Origin: Gammaproteobacteria bacterium
GTDB taxonomy: Bacteria > Pseudomonadota > Gammaproteobacteria > Arenicellales > Poriferihabitantaceae
Reading direction: 5' to 3'
NCBI GenBank assembly: GCA_024644945.1
Contig: JAHEGU010000004.1
Coordinates: forward strand, 60,895 to 124,894
Length of the DNA: 64,000 nt
This document shows, piece by piece, positions 56,515 through 64,000 of this stretch (position 1 is its first letter; each line of letters begins with the position of its first letter). The notes under the pieces are model-generated. The model worked only from the letters and a program-made list of their open reading frames with translations. It searched no databases and was not told where the DNA came from. The position numbers and the translations under genes were made by a program.

Positions 56515-58209
56515 ATGGATTTCAGACGTATCATTCTTTTCGGTTCTCTTGGCCTGGTGCTGGCGATGATTTGGCAGTCGTGGGAGCAATACCAGGTTGA
56601 GCATGCTCCACAGGGCATGACTCAGCAAGGTGCTTCGGAGGGGACGGAAGGATCGAGTGCGACTGCTTCGAATATCACTGACGATGTGCCTGATGCCCCG
56701 CAGATTGAGAGCGCTGGTGCTGTGTCACAGCCTGAGACCCCAGTAATTGAACAGGAATCAACTAAAGCTGGAAAACTGATTCAAATTACGACGGACATGA
56801 TAAAGGCCCAGATTGATACTCAGGGGGGCGATCTTGTAAGGGTAGAGTTGCTTAAGCACCCCGTCAGCGTGGATACGCCGGATCAGCCATTTGTGTTGAT
56901 GCATAAAGATTCGTCGGCACTCAATGTTGCGCAAAGCGGTCTGATCGGTTCAGATCGTGAATATCCCAATCATAATGTCGAGTACTCGACAGATCGTTTT
57001 GATATAGACCTTGGCGACCGCGACTTGGTGCAAGCGGAGCTGCTGTGGACGGGACCTGATGGAGTAGAGTACAAAAAGATTTACACCTTTCATCGAGACA
57101 GCTACCGAATCGATGTGGATTTTAAGGTAAAAAATAACAGTGCCCAGGAATGGTCAGGGTTTTTCTACGGGCAGCTCAAACAGACAGAGATAGAACAGGC
57201 AGGGTCAATGGGGTTTTTAGGTCGGCTACCGAGCTATAGTGGCGCGGCTATTTATACCGAGGAAGATAAATACGATAAAATAGACTATGCGGAAATCAAT
57301 GAATCTCCGCTCAATCTGTCCACGCGCGAAGGATGGGTTGCCATGTTGCAACATTATTTTGTATCAGCCTGGCTGCCGCAGGATTCGAGCGGATACCAGA
57401 TCTACTCCGGAGTCAGTCGCAATACACCAGCGCCGCAGTATCGAATAGGATTTAAAAACACTGAACCGGTCAGGATTGCGGCAGGGCAGCAAGGCGAACT
57501 AAAGGGCGCCTTGTTTGTTGGTCCAAAAGAACACCGGCGCCTAACGGCACTAGAGGTTCCAGGAATAGCGTTAACAGTTGACTACGGATGGCTGACACCA
57601 GTAGCGGATCCCTTGTTCTGGCTTCTTACTAAGATTCACTCCGTTGTCAATAACTGGGGCTGGGCCATTATTTTATTAACGCTACTGGTAAAAATCATAT
57701 TTCTTCCGCTTTCTGCCGCGAGTTACAAATCCATGGCGAAAATGAAGAAGCTGCAACCGAGACTGCAGACTTTGAAGGAACGTTACGGTGACGATAAGCA
57801 GAAGTTTCAGCAGGAGATGATGAAACTTTACAAGACCGAAAAAGTAAATCCTGCGGGCGGTTGTTTGCCGATTTTAGTTCAGATACCGGTTTTTATTGCC
57901 CTGTACTGGACGCTGCTGGAGAGCGTTGAGTTACGTCAGGCAGACTTCATGTTTTGGCTTAATGACCTGTCCCTCCCAGACCCATACTATGTGTTGCCCA
58001 TTATCATGGGCATTTCGATGCTGGCTCAGCAAATGCTCAATCCGGCTCCCATGGATCCACTGCAAAAGAAGATTATGACCGCATTGCCTGTGGTGTTTAC
58101 CGTTTTCTTTCTGTGGTTCCCTGCAGGTCTGGTGCTTTACTGGGTAGTTAATAACCTGCTGTCCATTGCTCAGCAATACTTCATTACAAAAAAATACCAA
58201 AACGCCTGA
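56515..58209 (+). CDS. yidC: YidC membrane protein insertase
   Basis: Inserts and folds inner-membrane proteins, alone or with SecYEG. An N-terminal anchor at about residues 6-21, a low-complexity linker, the large periplasmic beta domain, and the C-terminal insertase core with five membrane segments (WGWAIILLTLLVKIIFLPLS, ILVQIPVFIALYWTLLESVE, WFPAGLVLYWVVNNLLSIAQQ). 564 aa, typical of gammaproteobacteria. mnmE begins five bases after its stop if the GTG at 58214 is used. Confidence 0.96.
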   Translation: MDFRRIILFGSLGLVLAMIWQSWEQYQVEHAPQGMTQQGASEGTEGSSATASNITDDVPDAPQIESAGAVSQPETPVIEQESTKAGKLIQITTDMIKAQIDTQGGDLVRVELLKHPVSVDTPDQPFVLMHKDSSALNVAQSGLIGSDREYPNHNVEYSTDRFDIDLGDRDLVQAELLWTGPDGVEYKKIYTFHRDSYRIDVDFKVKNNSAQEWSGFFYGQLKQTEIEQAGSMGFLGRLPSYSGAAIYTEEDKYDKIDYAEINESPLNLSTREGWVAMLQHYFVSAWLPQDSSGYQIYSGVSRNTPAPQYRIGFKNTEPVRIAAGQQGELKGALFVGPKEHRRLTALEVPGIALTVDYGWLTPVADPLFWLLTKIHSVVNNWGWAIILLTLLVKIIFLPLSAASYKSMAKMKKLQPRLQTLKERYGDDKQKFQQEMMKLYKTEKVNPAGGCLPILVQIPVFIALYWTLLESVELRQADFMFWLNDLSLPDPYYVLPIIMGISMLAQQMLNPAPMDPLQKKIMTALPVVFTVFFLWFPAGLVLYWVVNNLLSIAQQYFITKKYQNA

Positions 58210-58213
58210 TCGA

Positions 58214-59554
58214 GTGCACGAAACGGGCAACGACACCATTGTTGCCCCGGCTACTCCCCCGGGTCGAGGCGGTATTGCGGTGGTGCGCATATCGGGCCCA
58301 CGAGTAATCGAAATTACCCCGGAACTAGTTGGCGCACTTCCGCAACCCCGCGAAGCGTACCTCAGCGGTTTCAGAGACAGTGACGGTGGTGTAATTGATC
58401 GCGGACTGGCCCTGTACTTTGAAGCGCCGCACAGTTACACCGGTGAAGCGGTGCTGGAGCTGCACGCTCATGGCAGCCCGATAGTTGTGGAAATGTTGGT
58501 TCGGAGATGCCTGGAACTGGGATGCAGACTGGCAAGGCCGGGTGAATTTAGTGAACGGGCGTTTCTGTCAGGCCGTCTCGATCTTGCCCAGGCAGAAGCC
58601 GTAGCCGACCTGATAGAGAGCAGCACAGAGTCGGCAGCACGCTCTGCTCTGCGTTCACTGCAGGGAGAGTTCTCAAAGCGAGTGCATCAAGTGGTCGACA
58701 ATCTGACCGACCTCAGAGTATACATAGAAGCGGCTATTGATTTTCCAGACGAGGAAATTGATTTCCTGGCTGGTAACGAAGCAATGAAAAAACTTTCTTC
58801 TCTGCGCGAAGAATTCGTTGATTTAAAAGGGGCGGTGCGCCAGGGAAAACTTCTTAGGGATGGCCTTCGGGTAGTGTTAACCGGTGCTCCCAACGCGGGA
58901 AAATCCAGTTTACTGAATCTGCTGAGCAGAGAACAACGGGCGATTGTCAGTGATATTCCCGGGACCACACGCGATGTTCTTGAGCAGCACCTGGAAATTG
59001 GCGGCCTGCCAATAGTATTAATTGATACCGCAGGTATTCGCGAAAGCGATAACTGGATTGAGGCGGAAGGCGTTCGGCGAGCTCGGGAAGCCCAAAAAAC
59101 CGCTGACCTGGTGGTGTTGATTAAGGACTCTGCTCAGATTGACGAGAGTGAAATCACCAATGACGACAATGAACTTCCAGATGCACCTGTGCTCACTGTG
59201 CACAATAAGATCGATCTAAGCGGGCATCCTGGCGGTCGTCACGGTGATATTGTGTTTTTATCAGCGCTTACCGGAAAGGGGCTCGAACACCTTGTGGATT
59301 ATCTCAAAGAGGTCGCCGGCTATCGGGACACCGATAGCAGCCAGTTCATCGCGCGACAACGCCATATAGACTCCATTGATCGTGCCAGAAGTCATTTGGA
59401 CGCTGGTATTAGGCAGCTTGAGGATAATCAGGCCGCCGAAATACTAGCGGAAGAATTACGACTAGCGCAGCGGGCTCTTGGAGAGATTACTGGAGATGTG
59501 ACTAGTGACGAGCTATTGGGCCATATATTCAGCTCTTTTTGCATTGGCAAATAG
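58214..59554 (+). CDS. mnmE: tRNA modification GTPase MnmE
   Basis: With MnmG it makes the cmnm5 modification on U34 of certain tRNAs. Folate-binding N-terminus (DTIVAPATPPGRGGIAVVRISGP), G domain with GAPNAGKSSLLN, DIPGTTRD, DTAG and NKID, and the C-terminal FCIGK with the catalytic Cys. I prefer the GTG at 58214 (446 aa) over the ATG at 58166, which lies inside yidC and adds 16 unrelated residues. Normally mnmG follows directly; here two other genes intervene. Confidence 0.94.
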   Translation: MHETGNDTIVAPATPPGRGGIAVVRISGPRVIEITPELVGALPQPREAYLSGFRDSDGGVIDRGLALYFEAPHSYTGEAVLELHAHGSPIVVEMLVRRCLELGCRLARPGEFSERAFLSGRLDLAQAEAVADLIESSTESAARSALRSLQGEFSKRVHQVVDNLTDLRVYIEAAIDFPDEEIDFLAGNEAMKKLSSLREEFVDLKGAVRQGKLLRDGLRVVLTGAPNAGKSSLLNLLSREQRAIVSDIPGTTRDVLEQHLEIGGLPIVLIDTAGIRESDNWIEAEGVRRAREAQKTADLVVLIKDSAQIDESEITNDDNELPDAPVLTVHNKIDLSGHPGGRHGDIVFLSALTGKGLEHLVDYLKEVAGYRDTDSSQFIARQRHIDSIDRARSHLDAGIRQLEDNQAAEILAEELRLAQRALGEITGDVTSDELLGHIFSSFCIGK

Positions 59555-59604
59555 TCGATCGAATCATTGACGCGCTGATTTCCAGTCAATACTGACCACG
59601 ATCG

Positions 59605-59633
59605 TTGTAGGTGAGCTGGAGGCTATTTATAAT
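59605..59633 (+). promoter_or_regulatory. Candidate promoter of the MotA/TolQ-like module
   Basis: TTGTAG (59605-59610), a 17-base spacer and a perfect TATAAT (59628-59633) in the 152-base gap after mnmE. This suggests the module can be transcribed independently of mnmE. Confidence 0.5.
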
Positions 59634-59706
59634 ACCTCACGACTTCTAATACTGATCGGATTGGTGGCCAGGCAAATCACTTTTTGCGGAATGTATCCCG
59701 AAACTA

Positions 59707-60774
59707 GTGAACTCGACCGTGGTGCGGACACTCCCGACAGCCTCTATGCGGACCCATGGTATGGCAAAAATTTCAACGATGACTTCTAATTATACCCGCA
59801 GTGTACTAATTCAGATGCTGCTGGTAATGGTGGTTCTGATTGGCGTCATCGCTTGGCAGTGGGATGTGTTCAAACAGATATATGTTGATAACCAGGTAAA
59901 TGCAGTAGGTTGGGTAATTAACGGCGGTATTGCGCTTCTGTTTTTAACCGGGCTTATTCAACTAGTTATCAGGTTCGCTGAATATCGTAACCAGGAAGCC
60001 GCGTTAAATCGGTTTCTAATGAATATACGTAAGGACGACGATCCGCTCCAAGGCATTGAACAAAAATCCATGATTGCAGAGCGCTACGTTACGTTAGGGC
60101 AACTTAATCGTCGCAGAGCGAGGATTAACCATAGCGCTCTTGCCGCCACCCTGCACGCGATCGAATCTAGTCGTAATAGTTATCTCAAGTTCGTACAAAG
60201 CGTACTGGTGTTAACCGGTGTATTTGGCACTATCGTATCGCTGTCAATATCGTTGCTGGGGGCATCAGATATTATTCAGGTGGGGGGCAATACCGACGGT
60301 ATGGGTACGATGATATTTGGAATGTCCACTGCACTGTCTACGACAATGTCGGCAATCATTTCCTACCTGATTTTCGGTTATTTTTACATTAAATTGATTG
60401 ATACCCAGACTTACTTGATCAGTCGGGTAGAGGAGGTGACGGCAACGACGTTGCTGCCCCACCTGCAATCGATTCAGGATCAAGTCACGATGGACTATTC
60501 GGAAAGTATTCGTGGTGCCACTGAGCTGATGCAGCGGTTTGACCAATCGCAAAAAAATTATGCCAATGCGGCGCTTCAATTGCAGGCCTCTATTGAAGAA
60601 TTTGCTACTAATTTCAAACCTCAGTCATATGGTGCTAATGAAGAGAGCAGCCTGCAAATACTGGAACAGCTGAGGGAGATGAGCGATACACAGAGGCAAG
60701 CTGCGGAACGAAACGAAGCGGCGTTAGGGCAGATGATCCAGCTTCTTGAGGAAGGGTTTCGTCTGGTTCATTAG
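59707..60774 (+). CDS. MotA/TolQ/ExbB-like channel protein of an unknown motor
   Basis: 355 aa from GTG 59707; ATGs at 59746, 59761 and 59779 are alternative starts. Four hydrophobic segments lie at about residues 32-50, 67-88, 162-185 and 199-228, with a cytoplasmic loop between the second and third, the MotA/TolQ topology. TM3 has LTGVFGTIVSLS and TM4 has GMSTALSTTMSAIISY, with Thr at the places where TolQ and ExbB line the ion path. A helical cytoplasmic tail follows (235-355). The specific family is not recognised. The gene is followed 23 bases later by its likely MotB/TolR-like partner. Confidence 0.8.
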   Translation: MNSTVVRTLPTASMRTHGMAKISTMTSNYTRSVLIQMLLVMVVLIGVIAWQWDVFKQIYVDNQVNAVGWVINGGIALLFLTGLIQLVIRFAEYRNQEAALNRFLMNIRKDDDPLQGIEQKSMIAERYVTLGQLNRRRARINHSALAATLHAIESSRNSYLKFVQSVLVLTGVFGTIVSLSISLLGASDIIQVGGNTDGMGTMIFGMSTALSTTMSAIISYLIFGYFYIKLIDTQTYLISRVEEVTATTLLPHLQSIQDQVTMDYSESIRGATELMQRFDQSQKNYANAALQLQASIEEFATNFKPQSYGANEESSLQILEQLREMSDTQRQAAERNEAALGQMIQLLEEGFRLVH

Positions 60775-60797
60775 TAGCTGGATCGCTCAATAAAACC

Positions 60798-62246
60798 ATG
60801 ACAGAAAACGGCTTCATCGACCTTCGAATCGGCTATGGAATACGTGGCCCAGGAGACGACAGTGTCTGGCCTTCCTTTACGGATATCATGACTGTTGTAG
60901 TCATGATTTTCCTCATGGCCCTTGTCATCATCATTGTTCGAAATAACGACCTCAATCGTGAATTGCTGAGCAGTATTGACGCCAATGAAGTGATGTCGTC
61001 CGCCAACCTGGGCTTGACCAGTGAACTGGATGACTTGAAAGGAACGGTGGAGTCTCTGCAGCGGGTTCTTGGAGACAGCGAAGCCGATAAAGCCATATTA
61101 CAGGAGGAACTTTTTAAGCAAATTGCGTTGCTCAACAGCCTGACAGTTCGAAAGAGTGCGATGGACGAGGAGATGGCGCGACTCAATGAGCTGAAGCAGA
61201 GACTTAGCGAAGAAAATCTTAGCCTGATTGCCGAGAAGGATAGATTGGTAAGGGAGAATACCGAGCTTGGACAGGGTAAAAATCTGCTTCAGGAAGAGAA
61301 ACAAAGTCTTATTGTCAGAAGCGAAAAACTAGAACTCGACCGGACCGAGCTTGAGCAAGAAAAAATAGCCCTGATTGCTGAAGTAGATGAATTGATGGCC
61401 GCCCGGCGGCAATTGCAAACCGAATTGGATAGTGCGAACGCAGCCAAACTTGGTTTGGAAACCGATCGTAATGCACTGGAGCAGCAGCAGTTACAACAGC
61501 AGCAGACTATCGACAAGCTGATTCGGCAAGAACAATTGCTCTCGAGTCAACTTTCTCAGATGAGTTTGCAATTAGAGCAGCTAGCCATAAGTTCTCAAAA
61601 TGAAGTAGCAACCCTTACCCAAGACAATAGGGGGTTGGAACAACAGCTGAATGATGTGAATCTGAAGTTGGCCAGCTTGAGTCTTGCGCTGGAGCAGCAG
61701 AAGGCGCAGGAAGCTCGTTTGAACGAGCTGCTGACTAGCCAGCGGAGCGAGTATGATGCGCTTAAAACCAGTGAACAACTCGTATCACAGCAGTTTTCCG
61801 CGGCCAGCGGTGAACTTGAGGAGTTGGCTGAACGAATTGATGAGCGCGAACAGGAGATCCTTTCTTTGCAGACACTGGCTTCGACTCAGGACAGCCAGTA
61901 TGTTTCTCTCCAGGAGGAATATAATTCCCTGGAGGCAAAGTACCGCAGCCTGGTGCGGGCGGCTCGAAGCCAGGCTGGCAAACAGGTGGCGTCGGTTTAC
62001 TTCTCGCGTTCTGGCAGTGGTTATGAATTCCGCCTGCAGGAGCCAGGAGCAAATACATCTGTGGCCGTTACCAAGGGGGAACTCGACCGTCGGCTGAGTG
62101 CATTAAAGAATAAATTTGGCCGCAGTTTGTATACCAAAGTGGTCATTCCAGAGGATAGCAATTTAAGCCACAATGAAGCCTGGCGTTTCACCCAGGAAAT
62201 CCTTAATAACTACGATTACTACTACCAAACCCCTACATCACCCTAG
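60798..62246 (+). CDS. MotB/TolR-like protein with very long coiled coil and ExbD-like C-terminus
   Basis: 482 aa. A short cytoplasmic N-terminus leads to one membrane helix (SFTDIMTVVVMIFLMALVIIIV) with Asp29 where MotB, TolR, ExbD and ZorB carry the ion-binding Asp. Residues about 60-380 are almost all coiled coil, rich in Leu, Glu and Gln, and would lie in the periplasm. The last 85 or so residues (VASVYFSRSGSGYEFRLQ, then KGELDRRLSALKNKFG, LYTKVVIPEDSNLS) resemble the ExbD/TolR periplasmic domain. There is no OmpA-type peptidoglycan-binding domain. No function can be assigned from known relatives. Confidence 0.8.
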   Translation: MTENGFIDLRIGYGIRGPGDDSVWPSFTDIMTVVVMIFLMALVIIIVRNNDLNRELLSSIDANEVMSSANLGLTSELDDLKGTVESLQRVLGDSEADKAILQEELFKQIALLNSLTVRKSAMDEEMARLNELKQRLSEENLSLIAEKDRLVRENTELGQGKNLLQEEKQSLIVRSEKLELDRTELEQEKIALIAEVDELMAARRQLQTELDSANAAKLGLETDRNALEQQQLQQQQTIDKLIRQEQLLSSQLSQMSLQLEQLAISSQNEVATLTQDNRGLEQQLNDVNLKLASLSLALEQQKAQEARLNELLTSQRSEYDALKTSEQLVSQQFSAASGELEELAERIDEREQEILSLQTLASTQDSQYVSLQEEYNSLEAKYRSLVRAARSQAGKQVASVYFSRSGSGYEFRLQEPGANTSVAVTKGELDRRLSALKNKFGRSLYTKVVIPEDSNLSHNEAWRFTQEILNNYDYYYQTPTSP

Positions 62247-62297
62247 TACCGTTTTATTACAATACTCTTTTAAATCATAGAGTTAAGTATTCTAGGA

Positions 62298-62306
62298 TGT
62301 TATAAT
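62298..62306 (+). promoter_or_regulatory. Extended -10 promoter of mnmG, probably leaderless
   Basis: TGTTATAAT gives TGn plus a perfect TATAAT. The predicted start is near 62313, while the mnmG ATG is at 62314, and no Shine-Dalgarno is seen, so the transcript may be leaderless. Confidence 0.5.
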
Positions 62307-62313
62307 TCTTCTT

Positions 62314-64000
62314 ATGCAATATACCCAGAAATTCGATGTCATCGTGATTGGTGGCGGCCATGCGGGTGTGGAGGCCGCTTTGGCCGCAGCCCGTATTGGC
62401 GTTAGCACCTTGCTGGTGACCCATAATATTGAGACCGTAGGCCAAATGTCCTGCAATCCCGCTATTGGGGGAATTGGTAAAGGGCATATCGTAAAGGAGA
62501 TTGATGCACTAGGCGGTATTATGGCCCGAGCTATCGATCAGGCTGGAATTCATTTTCGAATCCTGAACGCCAGGAAAGGGCCTGCTGTGCAGGCAACGCG
62601 CGCCCAAGCGGATCGGGCACTTTATAAAATGGCGATTCGGCGCGCTGTAGAGCACCAGCCGAACCTGACCTTGTTCCAGCAGTCAGTTGACGATCTGATA
62701 ATCGATAATGATAGGGTCCAGGGAATAAGAACCCAGCTCGGCATTGAAGTGATGGCGCCCACTGTGGTGCTTACTGCCGGCACCTTTTTGAATGGCAAGA
62801 TTCACGTAGGCCTGGATAACTCGAGTGGAGGCCGCGCTGGGGATCCGCCCTCTCTAGCGCTGGCGAAACGCTTGCGGGAACTACCTTTAGGAGTTGAGCG
62901 GCTTAAAACCGGAACTCCGCCAAGAATCGATGGGAAAACTATTAACTATACGGATCTTCTCCCGCAGCCGGGAGATCAGCCAGTACCGGTATTCTCCTTT
63001 CTTGGCAGCCCTGATGAACACCCCATGCAGGTGCAATGTCATATCACCCACACGAATGCCCGAACTCATGAAATTATTGCCGCTGCGCTCGATCGCTCCC
63101 CTATATATGGTGGCGTGATCGAGGGGACAGGCCCCCGATATTGCCCTTCAATTGAAGATAAAGTGGTTCGTTTCTCTGAGCGAGATAGCCACCAGATATT
63201 TATTGAGCCTGAAGGGCTCAATACCACCGAGGTTTATCCAAACGGCATCTCCACCAGCCTTCCTTTTGATGTCCAGCAGACGCTAGTGCACAGTATAAAA
63301 GGATTTGAGTCAGCCAGCATTACTAGACCTGGTTACGCAATTGAATATGACTTTTTTGATCCTAGGGGCCTCAAACACAGTCTTGAGACCAAATGTATTG
63401 AGGGACTATTTTTTGCCGGTCAGATCAACGGCACTACAGGTTATGAGGAAGCGGCCGGCCAAGGACTCATTGCGGGCTTAAATGCGGCGCGTATGGTGCA
63501 ACAACGGGAAGCTTGGAGTCCGAGCCGAGGCGAAGCTTATATCGGCGTGATGATTGATGACCTGGTGACGCTTGGAACCCGAGAACCCTATCGAATGTTT
63601 ACTTCTCGGGCAGAATATCGTCTTCAGCTCAGAGAAGATAACGCCGATATGCGATTGACCGAGACCGGCCATCAACTTGGGTTGGTGGCGACGGATCGTT
63701 TTGCAAGATTCGAGACCAAACGCAATGCCGTGGAGATTGAGAAACAAAGGTTGAAACAAACCTGGGTGCGCCCGGAAGCGCTAAATTACAGTGCAATGAT
63801 GTCGGTGCTTGGCAGGCCGCTGGCGCGGGAATCCAATTTACTGGAACTGCTAAAGCGCCCGGAAACGACTTATACCGCGTTGGCCGGCCTCGCCGGCCTC
63901 GAACAGCCTCTAGACGACCAGCAAGCTGTTCGACAGCTTGAGATCCAGGCCAGATATGACGGTTACATTGAGCGCCAGATCGATGAAATAGCGCGCTTAA
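62314..64000 (+). CDS. mnmG: MnmG, tRNA uridine-5-carboxymethylaminomethyl modification enzyme (3'-truncated)
   Basis: FAD-dependent partner of MnmE. FAD-binding [21 protein letters not shown], then [24 protein letters not shown], the conserved Cys in [13 protein letters not shown], and the [24 protein letters not shown] motif are complete. 562 codons are present of about 630, and the frame runs open to the window end. The start is chosen from the conserved N-terminus. Confidence 0.96.
   Translation, partial: MQYTQKFDVIVIGGGHAGVEAALAAARIGVSTLLVTHNIETVGQMSCNPAIGGIGKGHIVKEIDALGGIMARAIDQAGIHFRILNARKGPAVQATRAQADRALYKMAIRRAVEHQPNLTLFQQSVDDLIIDNDRVQGIRTQLGIEVMAPTVVLTAGTFLNGKIHVGLDNSSGGRAGDPPSLALAKRLRELPLGVERLKTGTPPRIDGKTINYTDLLPQPGDQPVPVFSFLGSPDEHPMQVQCHITHTNARTHEIIAAALDRSPIYGGVIEGTGPRYCPSIEDKVVRFSERDSHQIFIEPEGLNTTEVYPNGISTSLPFDVQQTLVHSIKGFESASITRPGYAIEYDFFDPRGLKHSLETKCIEGLFFAGQINGTTGYEEAAGQGLIAGLNAARMVQQREAWSPSRGEAYIGVMIDDLVTLGTREPYRMFTSRAEYRLQLREDNADMRLTETGHQLGLVATDRFARFETKRNAVEIEKQRLKQTWVRPEALNYSAMMSVLGRPLARESNLLELLKRPETTYTALAGLAGLEQPLDDQQAVRQLEIQARYDGYIERQIDEIARL

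Noticed and set aside
59707..62246. Zorya anti-phage system (ZorAB)
   Set aside because: The channel pair fits in outline, but the partner has no OmpA-type peptidoglycan-binding domain, no ZorC, ZorD or ZorE gene follows, and the flanks are tRNA-modification genes, not a defence island.
59707..62246. Flagellar MotAB or TolQR/ExbBD
   Set aside because: No flagellar, tolA/tolB/pal or tonB genes nearby. MotB would end in OmpA. TolR and ExbD are about 140 residues and lack the long coiled coil.

Overview
This window is a stretch of chromosome from a gammaproteobacterium, probably marine or otherwise environmental. The evidence is the pilMNOPQ-aroKB-gltBD-hemE order, the kdsD-lptCAB-rpoN-hpf-ptsN cluster, the secB-gpsA pair, dapF-DUF484-xerC, and the near-origin block rpmH-rnpA-yidD-yidC-mnmE-mnmG. 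Several neighbours usual in Pseudomonas or Escherichia are missing from their places: damX, kdsC, grxC, and dnaA beside rpmH. HprK, a K+-type membrane pyrophosphatase and a PPi-dependent phosphofructokinase are present, which points to a less-studied lineage. I cannot name a genus. I saw no rRNA, tRNA, CRISPR array, phage or insertion sequence. Genes are dense and mostly housekeeping.

Layout. 1-4938: type IV pilus assembly (pilM fragment, N, O, P, Q). 4984-6626: aroK and aroB. 6841-12865: glutamate synthase. 12897-14271: hemE and DUF1244. 14272-14804: a gene-free stretch with a structured element. 14805-19445: LPS export (kdsD, lptC, lptA, lptB) and rpoN. 19515-24223: hpf and a regulatory PTS (ptsN, hprK, rapZ, HPr-like, EI-like). 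24241-30556: dgkA, a leftward purM-purN-DUF3108-GNAT-ABC operon, a CDP-alcohol transferase and hda. 30589-33553: argF-wrbA divergent from argG. 33595-37081: envelope sugar and lipid A genes. 37118-38672: a LysR regulator divergent from a 33-aa ORF and DUF1127, followed by a terminator and two hairpin repeats. 39078-43378: hemJ, trmL, gpsA, secB, a rhodanese and envC. 43470-47523: ctpA, a small membrane protein, dapF, DUF484 and xerC. 47635-50456: soluble and membrane pyrophosphatases, divergent. 50518-53549: two glycosyltransferases and galE. 53776-55430: PPi-PFK with a coupled unknown gene. 55637-64000: rpmH, rnpA, yidD, yidC, mnmE, a two-gene ion-motor-like module, and the start of mnmG.

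The most interesting content is the module at 59707-62246, which separates mnmE from mnmG. The first gene encodes a four-TM MotA/TolQ/ExbB-like channel protein. The second encodes a single-TM MotB/TolR-like protein with the ion-binding Asp, an extremely long periplasmic coiled coil, and a C-terminal domain resembling ExbD/TolR. It has no OmpA domain and no Zorya, flagellar, Tol or Ton partners nearby. I consider it a candidate uncharacterised ion-driven envelope motor.

Other themes. PPi handling is concentrated in about 8 kb (ppa, hppA, pfp), suggesting reversible PPi-linked glycolysis coupled to membrane energisation. The PTS has both His15 and Ser46 on its HPr and an adjacent HPr kinase, so it looks like a nitrogen/carbon signalling PTS rather than a sugar importer. 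Several genes have extended -10 promoters, and mnmG looks leaderless.
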